Shown: positions 17,261-25,785 of the stretch, in pieces
Layout of the letters: each line of letters opens with the position of its first letter
Numbering within the stretch: position 1 is the stretch's first letter
Assembly (NCBI GenBank): GCA_016712565.1
Contig: JADJQU010000003.1
Location: 744,001-808,000, forward strand
Direction of reading: 5' to 3'
Length of the DNA stretch: 64,000 nt
Origin: Planctomycetota bacterium
GTDB lineage: Bacteria; Planctomycetota; UBA1135; GCA-002686595
Position numbers and translations under genes: made by a program
The notes under the pieces: generated by a model
Database searches by the model: none
The model's input: only the letters and a program-made list of their open reading frames with translations
Told to the model about the DNA's origin: nothing

Positions 17261-17332
17261 TGTCAAATGACCCCTCTGCGGGCATGAAACGTGACCCCCT
17301 CCTGGAGGTCGGTATCATGAGGCTTGCGAGGC

Positions 17333-18082
17333 CTACTTCTTTGCGGTGCCCTCCTGCCTCTGGCGCGTCTTGTGGTCCTTCATGCGGAAGGACTCGCCCA
17401 CGATGGGCACCAGATGCGCGTGGTGCACGAGGCGGTCGAGCACGGCGCTGGCGATGACCGGGTCAGGGAAGACCTCGGCCCACGACTCAAAGCTCTTGTT
17501 GCTGGTGACGATGATGCTCTTCTTCTCGTAGCGGCTGGCGATGATGCGATAGAAGGCATCGGCGAGTAGCCGGTCGAGCGGCGTGAAGCCGAGCTCGTCG
17601 AGGATCACGAGATCGGGCTCGACGAAGGCATCGATGCGCTGCTCGACGGTGTGGTCGGCATGGGCGGCGCGCAGATCGGCGGCGAGATCCTGCACGGTGG
17701 TGAAGCGCACATCGAGGCCGCGCTCGCAGGCCTTGAGACCCAGCGCGATCGCGAGGTGCGTCTTCCCCGTGCCGGGCTGTCCGACGAAGATCACGTTCTC
17801 GCGGCGCTCGACGAAGTCGCACGCGGCCAGCGTCTTGATCAGCTTCACGTCCAGCTTGGGCTGGAAGTCGAAGTTGAATTCTTCGAGCGTCTTCGCCAGC
17901 GGGAAATGCGCCGCCTTGACGCGATTCATCAGTCCCTTGTTGTCGCGCGACTCCAGCTCGCCATCGACCAGCGCTCCCAAGAACTCCACGTACGATTGCT
18001 TGCCGCGAATCGACTCGGTGTTCTGCGCCTCGAAGGACTGCGCCATCCAGGCCAGGCGCAGGCGCCGCAGTTTGGTGTCCAT
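17333..18082 (-). CDS. istB: IstB-like ATPase of the outer IS21 element
   Basis: A 249-residue DnaC/IstB-type AAA+ ATPase that assists IS21 transposition. Walker A GQPGTGKTHL, Walker B LVILDELGF, the sensor segment IIVTSNKSF, and the C-terminal DRLVHHAHLVPIVGESFR typical of IstB are all intact and in one frame. ATG 18082 gives the standard start MDTKLRRLRL; a GTG at 18094 in frame is possible and would overlap the istA stop, a usual IS21 arrangement. It is the only transposition gene in the island without an obvious lesion, but its istA partner is broken. Confidence 0.9.
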   Translation of the reverse strand: MDTKLRRLRLAWMAQSFEAQNTESIRGKQSYVEFLGALVDGELESRDNKGLMNRVKAAHFPLAKTLEEFNFDFQPKLDVKLIKTLAACDFVERRENVIFVGQPGTGKTHLAIALGLKACERGLDVRFTTVQDLAADLRAAHADHTVEQRIDAFVEPDLVILDELGFTPLDRLLADAFYRIIASRYEKKSIIVTSNKSFESWAEVFPDPVIASAVLDRLVHHAHLVPIVGESFRMKDHKTRQRQEGTAKK

Positions 18083-18090
18083 TGCGTTGC

Positions 18091-18473
18091 TCACGATGCG
18101 GCCCTCCCCGCGCACAGCAGCGCGTCGTACTCGTCCAGCGATCGGCCGAAGTCCTGCCGCGGCCGGACGCCGATCGCCTGCAGCGGCTCGAGCGGCAGGT
18201 CCTGCAAGCCACGCTGCAGGATCGACTCGACGCGTGCAGCGCCGTCGAGCGCTCCGAAGTGCAACGCCCGCGCGCAAGCGCGCTCGAGTGCGGCGTCTCC
18301 GAAGGCCGTGACGAGCCGAGCGAGCCGCGCGACCTGGTCGCCGAAGACCCACGGCCCTTCGCGTAGCCGACCGAGGTACTCGATCGTGCACGGCCCCGCG
18401 GACCGCACCACCTCGACGCGGCGGCGATGGATCTCGTGCGTGGCGAGTCTCTTAGTCGGCGGGTAGTGCTCGT
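18091..18473 (-). pseudogene. istA: 3' part of outer istA (cut off by the inner IS21)
   Basis: About 125 residues of the IstA C-terminus: DNEHYPPTKR (the fragment start) and then VFGDQVARLARLVTAFGDAALERACARAL and ILQRGLQDLPLEPLQ, the conserved tail of IS21 transposases. Everything upstream is on the other side of the inner element, at 21199-22274. The stop just precedes istB. It includes one copy of the CTCGT target duplication at 18469-18473. Confidence 0.85.
18469..18473. repeat. Target-site duplication, left copy (CTCGT)
   Basis: CTCGT directly abuts the left end (TGTCA...) of the inner IS21 element and is repeated exactly after its right end. Five base pairs lies in the range usual for IS21 insertions. 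Confidence 0.8.
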
Positions 18474-18504
18474 TGTCACAGCTCGGGGTATCAGAGCCAC
18501 CCGT

Positions 18505-18621
18505 AGTTCGGGCAAGCGGATCCACCCCGCGGGTGCCCTGACCGGGGTTCCAGTTCGGGCAAGCTGATCCACCTCAGTTCGGCCAAGCGGATCCACCTGG
18601 TTCCGGGCAAGCGGAGCCACC
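18505..18621 (+). repeat. Four left subterminal repeats of the inner IS21
   Basis: Near-identical 22-bp units close to AGTTCGGGCAAGCGGATCC, at 18505-18526, 18552-18573, 18576-18597 and 18600-18621, differing by one to three bases. In IS21 such repeats are transposase-binding sites. Confidence 0.85.
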
Positions 18622-18720
18622 CTGGGGGTGGGCATCGATCCGCGTCCGGGCTGCATCGCCCATATCCTTCTCGGCCACCCAAGCCAAGGAGGACCCGGGA
18701 TGGCTGCCAGGAGGACGGAC

Positions 18721-20275
18721 ATGCATCGACTGCAGGAAGTGATTCGACTTCATCGGATGGGCAGAGCGTGCGTCGGATCGCGCGGCAGCTCGCCATGGGC
18801 CGGAACACGATCCGGGAGTACCTGGGCGTGGTCTCGACGGCGGGTCTGCTCGAGGGGCTGCCGACGCCCTTCCCGAGCAGGACGTGCTCGCGTCCCTGGT
18901 GCGCGAGCACGAGGCCGCCGGCGGATCGTCGTCTCCACGGTCGACACCTGGCGCAACGAGATCGCTCGTCTGCGCTCGCAGGGCGCGGGTCCGACGGCGA
19001 TCCACGATCACCTGCGGGTGAATCAGCCCGACTACTCGGGCAGTCTCTCGGCGATCAAGCGCCTGTGCCTGCGGCTCGAGAACAGCGAGGGCCCCAAGGC
19101 CACCGATAGCCTTGCGCGTCGAGACGCCGCCCGGCGATGTCGCGCAGGTGGACTTCGGCTACGCCGGCAAACGCTACGACCCCGTGCGTGGGATCCTGCG
19201 CAAGAGCTGGGTCTTCGTGATGACGCTCGGCTTCAGTCGCCGCTCCTTCTGCGCCCTGTGTTTCGACCAGAAGATCGAGACCTGGATCCGCTTGCACATC
19301 GAAGCCTTCGAGCACTTCGGCGGTGTGCCCCGGGTGATCGTGCCGGACAACGAAGGCCGCGGTGGTGCGGGCGGCCTTTTGCGTCGACGACGATCCGCTG
19401 ATCCAGCGCAGCTATCGCGAGCTGGCGCGCCACTACGGCTTCCAGATCGACCCGACGCCGCCGCGCTCGCCGGAGAAGAAGGGCAAGGTCGAGGCCGGCG
19501 TGCGCTACGTCAGCGGCAACTTCCTCAGGACCTGGAGTCGACCGATATCGTCCAGGACCAGGCTGCGCTCGAGCGCTGGACGATGGAGGTCTCAGATCGG
19601 CGCGTGCATGGGACGACGGCTCGTCGTCCAATCGAGCTCTTCGAAGAAGCGGAGCGCTCGGCGCTGATCCCGCTGCCGAAGGCGCGCTTCGAGATCGTGA
19701 TCTGGAAGCTGGCGCGGCTACACAGCGACAGCCACGTGCAGGTCGATGGCGCCTTCTACTCCGCGCCCTGGAAGCATCTGCATCAGGACCTGTGGGTGCG
19801 CTGCACGAGGACATCGATCGCGATCTGGCTTGGGGAAGAACACCTGTGGACGCACGCCAGGCTTCCACGCGGCGGCCGCAGCACGGTCAGGGAACACCTG
19901 CCCGAGCATCGGCGTGACTGGTGCGAGCGCAGCCGCTCGCACTGGGAGGGGCGTGCGAAGCGGATAGGTCCCGAGGTCGAAGCGCTCGTCGCTGCGGTCT
20001 TTTCGGCCGACGACGTCTTGACCCAGCTACGTCGCGTGCAGGCGATCGTCACGCACCTGGAGACCTTCCCCAAAGACCGTGCCTGCAAGGCAGCAAGCGG
20101 GCCTCCACTTCGGCTGCCTCGAGTACCGCGGCCTGAAAAACATCCTGCGGAAGGGACTCGACCTCGAGCCCCTCCCCGGAGAGCGCGTGCGAGCGTGGTC
20201 GAAGGGGCACGCTTCGCTCGTCGACCCACTGAGTCCCTCTTCGCTCACCAAGAAGGCCTCCATGTCCATCACTGA
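18721..20275 (+). pseudogene. istA: istA of the inner IS21, multiply frameshifted
   Basis: All parts of an IS21 transposase are present but spread over three frames. Frame order along the gene: MHRLQEVIRLHRMG, then RRIARQLAMGRNTIREYL (N-terminal HTH), LASLVREHEAAG, VDTWRNEIARLRSQG, the catalytic core QVDFGYAGKRYD and VPDNE, then RSPEKKGKVEAGVRYV, and the C-terminal DVLTQLRRVQAIVTHLE. The DDE residues are visible as VDFG, VPDN and KVEAG. At least six frame changes are needed (near 18763, 18870, 18915, 19107, 19360, 19525, 20075). Either decay or indel-rich sequence; the flanking core genes do not show this density. Confidence 0.85.
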
Positions 20276-21004
20276 CGAACTCGTGCCGGTGCTCAAGAAG
20301 CTACGGCTCTCCGGCGTGCTGAACACGCTCGACCTGCGGACCAAAGAAGCAACCGACGGGGTGATCTCGCACTCCGACTTCCTCTTCCGGGTCTGCTGCG
20401 ACGAGGTGCAGCGGCGCGAGTCCAAGCAGCTCGAGCAGCGCCTGCGTCGCGCGAACTTCGAGACTACGAAGCGCCTGGAGGACTTCGAGTGGTCCTTCAA
20501 TCCGAAGATCCCGAAGGCCAAGCTCGTCGATCTCGCGGCCTGCCACTTCGTCGAGAAGCAGGAAAACGTGCTGCTGATCGGCCCGACGGGCGTCGGCAAG
20601 TCACACCTCGCGCAGGCAATCGGCGAACGCGCCTGCCGTGGCGGGCATTCGGTCGCATACACGTCGGCGCACCGAATGCTCTCGACGCTGCGCGGCGCGC
20701 GTGCGGACCAGAGCTACGACAAGAAGCTCCTGCGCTACACGACGCCCGATCTCCTGATCGTCGACGACCTGGGCTTGCGGCCCCTGGACGAGGAACCGAT
20801 CGACCTCTACGAGGTGATCCGGCAGCGCTACGAGCGCGGCGCGATGATCGTCACCTCAACCGCGCGATCGAGGAGTGGCATCCGCTCTTCCTCGACGAGC
20901 TGATCGGCTCGGCGGCCATGGACCGGCTGCTGCACCACGCTCACGTCGTGGTCATGGAAGGACACTCCTACCGCAACCCGCCTGGGGCTCGGAAGGCGAG
21001 CTGA
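20262..21004 (+). pseudogene. istB: istB of the inner IS21, one frameshift near the 3' end
   Basis: Starts MSITDELVPVLKKLRLSG, a typical IstB N-terminus. Walker A GPTGVGKSHL, Walker B LLIVDDLGLRPLDE and MIVTS are in one frame. The continuation NRAIEEWHPLFLDELIGSAAMDRLLHHAHVVVMEG is in the next frame, so one base is missing around 20856 (CACCTCAACCG, where TCGAACCG would keep the frame). About 247 residues if corrected, the family norm. The truncated product keeps the ATPase core but loses the C-terminal segment. Confidence 0.85.
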
Positions 21005-21023
21005 GAGATCGGCTCATGGTCGA

Positions 21024-21187
21024 GGTGGATCCGCTTGCCCGAACTGGGGCCCGATTTTTCCGGCTACCCCGAGCCTGGCTTTCCAGGAGCCTCATCCCGA
21101 TCCTGCCAGGCGCCCTAGGCGACTTTTCCAGCCGCGCCCAAGTGGATCCGCTTGACCGAACTGAGGGTGGATCCGAATGGCCGAGCC
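21024..21187 (-). repeat. Three right subterminal repeats of the inner IS21 (inverted)
   Basis: Inverted copies of the left-end units at 21024-21045, 21141-21162 and a more diverged one at 21166-21187 (GGTGGATCCGAATGGCC). With the TGTCA tip they define the right end. Confidence 0.8.
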
Positions 21188-21193
21188 TTGACA

Positions 21194-21198
21194 CTCGT
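21194..21198. repeat. Target-site duplication, right copy (CTCGT)
   Basis: Exact copy of 18469-18473, directly after the right tip of the inner IS21 element. Confidence 0.8.
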
Positions 21199-22274
21199 CG
21201 AGTGTGACCGCCACGCCGCGCCCGCGCGCGCACGCTCGTGCGTGGCGATGCATTCACCGTTGGCGTACGTCGATCCGCTGCTCGCTGGTCCGCACGGTGA
21301 CCGATGTGCCGACGAAGGAGTACGGCACCGAGTAGTAGTTCGAGAGCACGTGCACATGGCAGTCCTGCGCACCTTGTGGCGGGAAAAACTCGTGATCTCG
21401 TACGGATCGGCCGGCGGTGCACGCAGCGCGGGCGTTCTGATTCCTCGAAGAGATCGACGGGACGCCGGCGCGTCGTGCCGTGCACGCGCACGAGCGCGAC
21501 CTCGCGCCGCCAGCGCGCGAGCCAGGCACAGGCATCTTCGAAGGTGACCAAGCCTCGTCCCACGAAGCAACTGTGCTTGACGTAACCGATGTCGCGGCCG
21601 GTGCGGCCCTTGTCCGTCGGCGCTTCGGCCGCGCGGCGTCGGGCAGCGTGCCGTAGTGCTGGCACAGGCGAAAGAAGTCCTCCTGGTAGCGCTCGCCCAG
21701 CGCGCTGATCAGCACGGCGGACTTCAAATTGTCGGGCTTGATGCGCGTCGGCGCGCCGCCAAGATCCTCGAAGCCGCGCCGGATCGCGCCGAGAAACGTC
21801 TGGACGGTCTGGTCGAGCACGAGCTCGTAGTAAGAGTAGCGGCTGAAGCACAGGGTCATCGCGAACAGCCACACCCGGCGTTGCGCTCCCATCGACGAGC
21901 AGCGTGCCGATGTCGCCGAAGTCGATCTGAGCCCTCGCCGGGCGCGAAGCCTCATGCGGCAGTAGACTCGGGCTCGACGCTTCAGCGCACGCACGGCACG
22001 CTTGACGGTCTCGTAGCAAGCGCCGAGGCCGGGCAGCGTGCAGAGGTCTTGGTAGATCTGCACGCCGAGAGACCTTGCGCACACCTTCTGCCCCGATCAC
22101 CTGGACGAAGGGATCGAGCTTTCGGAAACAGCCGCGCGACGCGGCTCGTCGGCACCGCCTGATGCGGCTGATGGACTTGCGGCACCGTGCGCCGATCGAT
22201 GCCCAGGCGGCGAGCGATCGTCTTCTTGGGGACGCCTCTTCGTGGAGGGCACGGACGGACAGGAACGAACTCAT
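21199..22274 (-). pseudogene. istA: 5' part of outer istA, frameshifted
   Basis: Starts MSSFLSVRALHEE, an N-terminal HTH that continues in another frame. Then YQDLCTLPG, the core QIDFGDIGTLLVDG, the LFAMTLCFSRYSYYELVLDQT segment, IKPDNLKSAV (second catalytic Asp), DRRPVDLFEESER-like text, and CHVHVLSNYYSVPYSFVGTSV in shifting frames. Four or more frame changes. It ends at the inner IS21 insertion and continues at 18468. Because this host copy is itself decayed, the frameshifts either predate or followed the inner insertion; the joint region around the insertion is still in frame. Confidence 0.8.
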
Positions 22275-22549
22275 TGAGATCACCTCGTTGCCTCCCGCGG
22301 TCGCTCCAGGCGACCCCGCGGAGAGATTGGAATCGAACGGATGGGGGACCTCCAGGCGTCCAGGTCGCTCTGGTCGCCCCACTGGCCCTGCGCGACCCGG
22401 ACGCCGCACGTCACGCGCCACTGGACGGATCAGCGCTGGCCCACGGGGGGCCAGCGTTTCTTGTTCTTGGGGTCCGTTCGGGGACAGAGGTAACAGGTTG
22501 CGTTCAGACGCGCGCCAGAGTTTCCGGGATGGATAGGGTTGCCCGTCCG

Positions 22550-22580
22550 GGGCCCTCAAATCGGAAGGAATTACGTGAAC
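22550..22580. repeat. Inverted repeat flanking a small membrane gene, left copy
   Basis: 31 bp beginning GGGCCCTCAAATCGG. It matches the reverse complement of 23153-23183 at 29 of 31 positions. The 22731-23081 gene lies between the copies. Confidence 0.8.
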
Positions 22581-22730
22581 ACCACAACTATCGCAGTGGC
22601 CTGTGGAGACCAAAACGACCAAGGCAGAGCAATTATGCTCACGGTGGTTACAATATGTCCTCCCCACGGAGATATTCCCAGCAGCATCATCCCGTGTGTG
22701 AGGACTACCGGCAACCGATATTTGTCCATG

Positions 22731-23081
22731 TTATCCGCATGAGCGAAAATCGGCAGCACTAACACAGAATACCTGAGCTATCGTGCCGACCAGTGACCAT
22801 GCCAATAGCACCCACCACCCCGTGTGGCCTGACCTCCCACTCCTGAGATCACTCCCAAACGCTCCGACAATCACCACGGTGACTGGAATCGCGGCAAGCG
22901 CCCATACGTCGAAACCGGTCTGAGCTGCGAACTCCTGCAAACCATATAGATTCAAGTCGGGGCCCTGCATGTAGTAGCTTGCACTCGCGAGAAGCGCCAA
23001 CAGCAAGAATATCACTGCGGATGATACTCCGACCAAGGCCGAAGGTATCCCACCACGTTCCGTCAGGTTCAGGTACTTCAT
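22731..23081 (-). CDS. Small three-helix membrane protein (island cargo)
   Basis: A 116-residue protein starting MKYLNLTERGGIP, with helices around VGVSSAVIFLLLALLASASYY, VWALAAIPVTVVIVGAF and WWVLLAWSLVGTIAQVFCV. Length and codon use suggest a real but low-GC gene. No family recognised. It is enclosed by the 31-bp inverted repeat (22550-22580 and 23153-23183), so it may be the passenger of a small transposable unit or cassette. The frame upstream of ATG 23081 stays open but is not protein-like. Confidence 0.5.
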   Translation of the reverse strand: MKYLNLTERGGIPSALVGVSSAVIFLLLALLASASYYMQGPDLNLYGLQEFAAQTGFDVWALAAIPVTVVIVGAFGSDLRSGRSGHTGWWVLLAWSLVGTIAQVFCVSAADFRSCG

Positions 23082-23152
23082 CTTGGAGGCGGCTTCGGCG
23101 GCCAGGACGTCGGGCGATCGGTCTGCCCCTTTGGCTTCGCCGGAGGTGTGGC

Positions 23153-23183
23153 GTTCACGTAATTCCTTCCGACTCGAGGGCCC
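23153..23183. repeat. Inverted repeat flanking a small membrane gene, right copy
   Basis: Ends ...GACTCGAGGGCCC; reverse complement of the copy at 22550-22580 with two mismatches. Distance between outer ends is 634 bp. Confidence 0.8.
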
Positions 23184-23705
23184 AGCCATGCGGGATGCCT
23201 TGTGTCTGTTCGACGAAGCCGAGACACTCGAGCGCCATGCGAAAGCGACGCAGGAGTCGTGAAGCAGGCACGATCCCGCGATCCTCGTTCCGCGGCGTGT
23301 TCCCGTCAAGGACCCGATGGCGGTTGTCCTGGTACCGACACTCTGGTCCTTGCTCCTAGCTTCCGGGCGATCCTCTCGTGCTCGGTGGGGTCCATGCCCC
23401 GGCGCTGGCCGTGGTGGGGCGGCCTTGCGGCCCCGGGCTCGATGAACTCGACGACCCAAGCATCGCAGGCGAACCGGCCCGGACAGAACGCGACGATTCG
23501 GATGGGGTGCGCAACAGTTCCGTCCCCCAAGCCGCCTGATACACCGTCCCCTGACATCAATCAGGCGAGGCCAGCCGACCGCAGTGAGCCGCTGGCCTCT
23601 GGCACAGCTACCGAAGCTGTCCTTGCGTGTCCGTCAGATCCCAATCGGGATCACACCTAGTGGTGGTCAGAATGACGCGGGCTCAGTCTGGGTTCCCCCG
23701 CCCTG
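23184..23705. other. No gene recognised
   Basis: GC content is higher again here, and a few open frames exist (for example minus 23306-23560, IRIVAFCPGRFACDAWVVEF), but none matches a family I know. It could be a decayed gene. Confidence 0.4.
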
Positions 23706-24158
23706 TCAGCTAGAGCAGGAGATGCAGGAACCCGAAATGGCCCGGACCTCAATGTCCTTCACGACGACACTGAAGAGCTTCTGGGATGGCATGCCGCACT
23801 GAAGGACGCCGTAGTCAGTGAGCGAGGCGTGCCCGCCGTCATCGTCTGTCGAACCATGGGGCCCCTCGATGAAGATCTCACACGGAGCATCTGCCCAGCA
23901 AGCGACTCGAAGAGCCCAGTAGCAGCCGTCTTCGGGGCACTCGCCCAAGCCGCAGCATCCGTCCAGCTCAGCCAGTACCGTGATCGAAATGTGGTCGAAG
24001 CTGTCCGGCTCTTCACTAGGATTAGGGGCGACGACGTGGAGGCCTTCGAAGCAAATGCACTCTGACGTGCATTCCTGAGTTGCGTAGCCCGGGCTCGCGA
24101 ACGCCAAAAGGCAAGACGCCGCACAGAGGTTAGAGATCCCGGTCGGCAATGCGAGCAC
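23706..24158 (-). CDS. Secreted cysteine-rich protein, unknown
   Basis: A 150-residue protein with a signal peptide (LPTGISNLCAASCLLAFASPGYA, cleavage probably near ATQ) and a mature part with more than a dozen cysteines, many in close pairs (ECTSECICF, GCCGLGECPEDGC, SGSCISC). The GTG at 24158 is chosen because AAGGAG lies seven bases upstream; a longer TTG start at 24191 would put charged residues before the signal. The Cys pattern suggests a disulfide-stabilised extracellular domain. No family recognised. Less GC-rich than the core genes. Confidence 0.55.
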   Translation of the reverse strand: MLALPTGISNLCAASCLLAFASPGYATQECTSECICFEGLHVVAPNPSEEPDSFDHISITVLAELDGCCGLGECPEDGCYWALRVACWADAPCEIFIEGPHGSTDDDGGHASLTDYGVLQCGMPSQKLFSVVVKDIEVRAISGSCISCSS

Positions 24159-24194
24159 GTTTGCTGTCTCCTTGTCATCATGGCGGAACAACAG

Positions 24195-24863
24195 CTACCA
24201 CTCACGAATCAGTGCCCCGACGGCGGCTTCAGCGGCCGCCAGTGCACCTAGTCGATCCGCGTGTGACACGTCCAATTCGGAAAATTCCCCCAGGCGCACC
24301 TCGATGTTATGAGAATACGGACGACCATCAGGGCCTTTGCCTGAAAGATTCGAAATGTAAGATCCAGAGTACTCGTCAATGGGCCTGAGTGGGATTGAGG
24401 CATATGCCCCGTCCTTTAGCTTCTGGTCCATGCACCGATCCAAAACCTGGAAGAACTTCGCTTCCGCTGCCTTTGCCGCCAGGGCCTCGCTTTCCACAAG
24501 CGCCTTCAAGGCCTGCATCTGCCCAGCGGTCGGACTCTTACCATCCGGGTTGAACTGGTCAGAGGCCAGATAGTATTCTGGGTTCTGGAGGACAATGCGA
24601 TTCTCTGTTCCTCGCGCCTTTTTGGGCGTTCTGACTTTTGCCTTCGGAAGCTCACCATCCCTGGGGAGCTCAACGGCTTGCCGAGGGGCGGCCTTCGCCT
24701 CCGCGTCGCTTCCTGTATCTGCGACTTGCAGTGACGGTGATTGATCAGGCGTGGTGTGCACGGGTTCGGGTGTTTCCATCGATGCCAACCGTCCGTCGCC
24801 TAGCAAGAGCAGGCTTGCAATGCCGAGCGCGATCACGACTGCAAGAGCAATTAGGATACGCAT
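24195..24863 (-). CDS. Membrane-anchored hypothetical protein (island cargo)
   Basis: A 222-residue protein with an N-terminal helix (ILIALAVVIALGIASLLLL) and no lipobox, followed by a Pro/acidic linker (TPEPVHTTPDQSPS), a basic stretch (KVRTPKKARGTE), and a helical domain rich in Ala (AAKAAEAKFFQVLDRCMDQKL). ATG 24863 is preceded by AGGTGAAAC, a fair ribosome site; the longer open frame upstream is not used. It follows the Cys-rich secreted gene's region in the same orientation and may be co-transcribed with it (37 bp apart). The function is unknown. Confidence 0.5.
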   Translation of the reverse strand: MRILIALAVVIALGIASLLLLGDGRLASMETPEPVHTTPDQSPSLQVADTGSDAEAKAAPRQAVELPRDGELPKAKVRTPKKARGTENRIVLQNPEYYLASDQFNPDGKSPTAGQMQALKALVESEALAAKAAEAKFFQVLDRCMDQKLKDGAYASIPLRPIDEYSGSYISNLSGKGPDGRPYSHNIEVRLGEFSELDVSHADRLGALAAAEAAVGALIREW

Positions 24864-25383
24864 TGTTTCACCTGTTTGGGGTGCGCTCCTGACCACGTCG
24901 TCTCCCCAGTGGCTCGCATCCGGGAATGCTGGCACAGGCAGCCGCAGTGACCTTTGACTACCTCGCGATCTATGGATCGAGCACATGACCCGCAGGCGGT
25001 CGTGCCATTGCCGCGCCCGCATGTTGCGCGGCAAGGAGTGCGCTGCGCCCCAATGCATCGGGGATCCATGTCCGGAGTGAGCATCGCGAACCAAATCCTG
25101 CGCTAGAAGCTCGCATTCTGTCAACCATGGAAGGGGCTTCCACTGCTATGGCACCGGAGCTTACCGCGTGGATAGTGCCACTCGTTGTAGTGCTTTCCGT
25201 CCTTTTCCGATTGACGGCCATTGTACAGCAGTAGCATCTGGAATGACCACTTGCAGGGTGATCCCGTTCCACCCCACAAGTCCAGCGGCGGTCCCCCACT
25301 GGACTACAAGAACGCGCGGGGGAGGCGAACTTGCAGCCGTGGGGACGATGCCCCTCCACGCTGGAAACCCCCACCGAAACCCG
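24864..25383. other. Gene-free right edge of the island
   Basis: No credible gene. A hydrophobic 35-codon frame at 25127-25234 exists but has no ribosome site. Composition returns to the core level from about 25280, which I take as the right island boundary. Confidence 0.45.
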
Positions 25384-25785
25384 TCAGGGCCGGCGCGCGA
25401 TCGGGGTGGGCTTGAGCTGGTCGTCGACCGCGACCATGGTCACCTTGGCCTCGGTGACGTGGATCGTCTGGGTGCGATCGCGGGCGCGCTGGGCCCACAC
25501 GGACACGCCCACGGTGATCGAGGTGCGGCCCACCTTCAGGGTCTTCGTGAAGAACGAAACCAGGTCGCCGACGAACACGGGGTGTCGGAATTCGATCTGG
25601 TCCATGGCGATGGTCACGATCTTGTCCGGGTGGTACTGGTGCGCCTCGATGGCGGCCGCCAAGTCGATCTCCGAGAGGATCACGCCCCCGAAGATCGTGC
25701 CCAGTGCGTTGGTGTCGCGCGGCATCATGACGCGCCGGATCGAGGGCTGCTGCTGCTGGGGAAACGCCGCTTGGGGATGGGTCAT
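25384..25785 (-). CDS. Acyl-CoA thioesterase (hotdog fold, YciA/Acot type)
   Basis: A 133-residue single-hotdog thioesterase that hydrolyses acyl-CoA. The MMPRDTNALGTIFGGVILSEID segment contains the family's D-T-N-x-x-G-T-I-F-G-G catalytic pattern (catalytic Asp and the helix Gly-Gly), followed by MDQIEFRHPVFVGDLV and VGRTSITVGV, the conserved beta strands. A Gln-rich N-terminal tail (FPQQQQP) precedes the domain. The ATG overlaps the stop of the upstream hydrolase (ATGA), so the two are probably co-translated. First core gene to the right of the island. Confidence 0.9.
   Translation of the reverse strand: MTHPQAAFPQQQQPSIRRVMMPRDTNALGTIFGGVILSEIDLAAAIEAHQYHPDKIVTIAMDQIEFRHPVFVGDLVSFFTKTLKVGRTSITVGVSVWAQRARDRTQTIHVTEAKVTMVAVDDQLKPTPIARRP

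Larger units (their letters stand above)
18474..21193 (+). mobile_element. Inner IS21-family element with perfect 5-bp target duplication
   Basis: A 2,720-bp element. Left end TGTCACAGCTCGG and right end (reverse complement) TGTCAAGGCTCGG match at 11 of 13 positions, with the TGT tip usual for IS21. CTCGT flanks both sides. Subterminal repeats of about 22 bp occur four times at the left (18505-18621) and three times inverted at the right (21024-21187), a hallmark of IS21. It carries istA then istB on the plus strand, both frameshifted. It lies inside the istA of an older IS21 element on the opposite strand. Confidence 0.88.
17261..22274 (-). mobile_element. Outer IS21-family element, interrupted by a second IS21 element
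   Basis: Reading on the minus strand, istA starts at 22274, runs to 21199, is split by the inner element (18474-21193), resumes at 18468 and is followed by istB (18082-17333). Removing the inner element and one copy of CTCGT restores an open IstA reading across the joint (VTLDEHYPPTKR). A plausible left end at 17261 starts TGTCAAATGACCCC, with a related TGACCCCC repeat 32 bp inside, as IS21 ends carry multiple repeats. The right end is not resolved: it must lie beyond 22274, possibly near 22493, so the end given is only the istA start. Confidence 0.75.

Noticed and set aside
22300..22350. A tRNA-like GGAATCGAACGG stretch
   Set aside because: No cloverleaf arms can be paired around it, and it lies in decayed transposon sequence.
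22440..22500. Right end of the outer IS21 near GGGGACA (about 22493)
   Set aside because: Only the last few bases resemble the left tip and no target duplication could be found, so the end was left unresolved.
23306..23560. Minus-strand frame in the 23184-23705 gap
   Set aside because: Looks like possible coding text but no start, domain or neighbour support.
25127..25234. 35-codon hydrophobic plus-strand frame
   Set aside because: No ribosome site, no relatives known to me, in a region without other evidence for genes.
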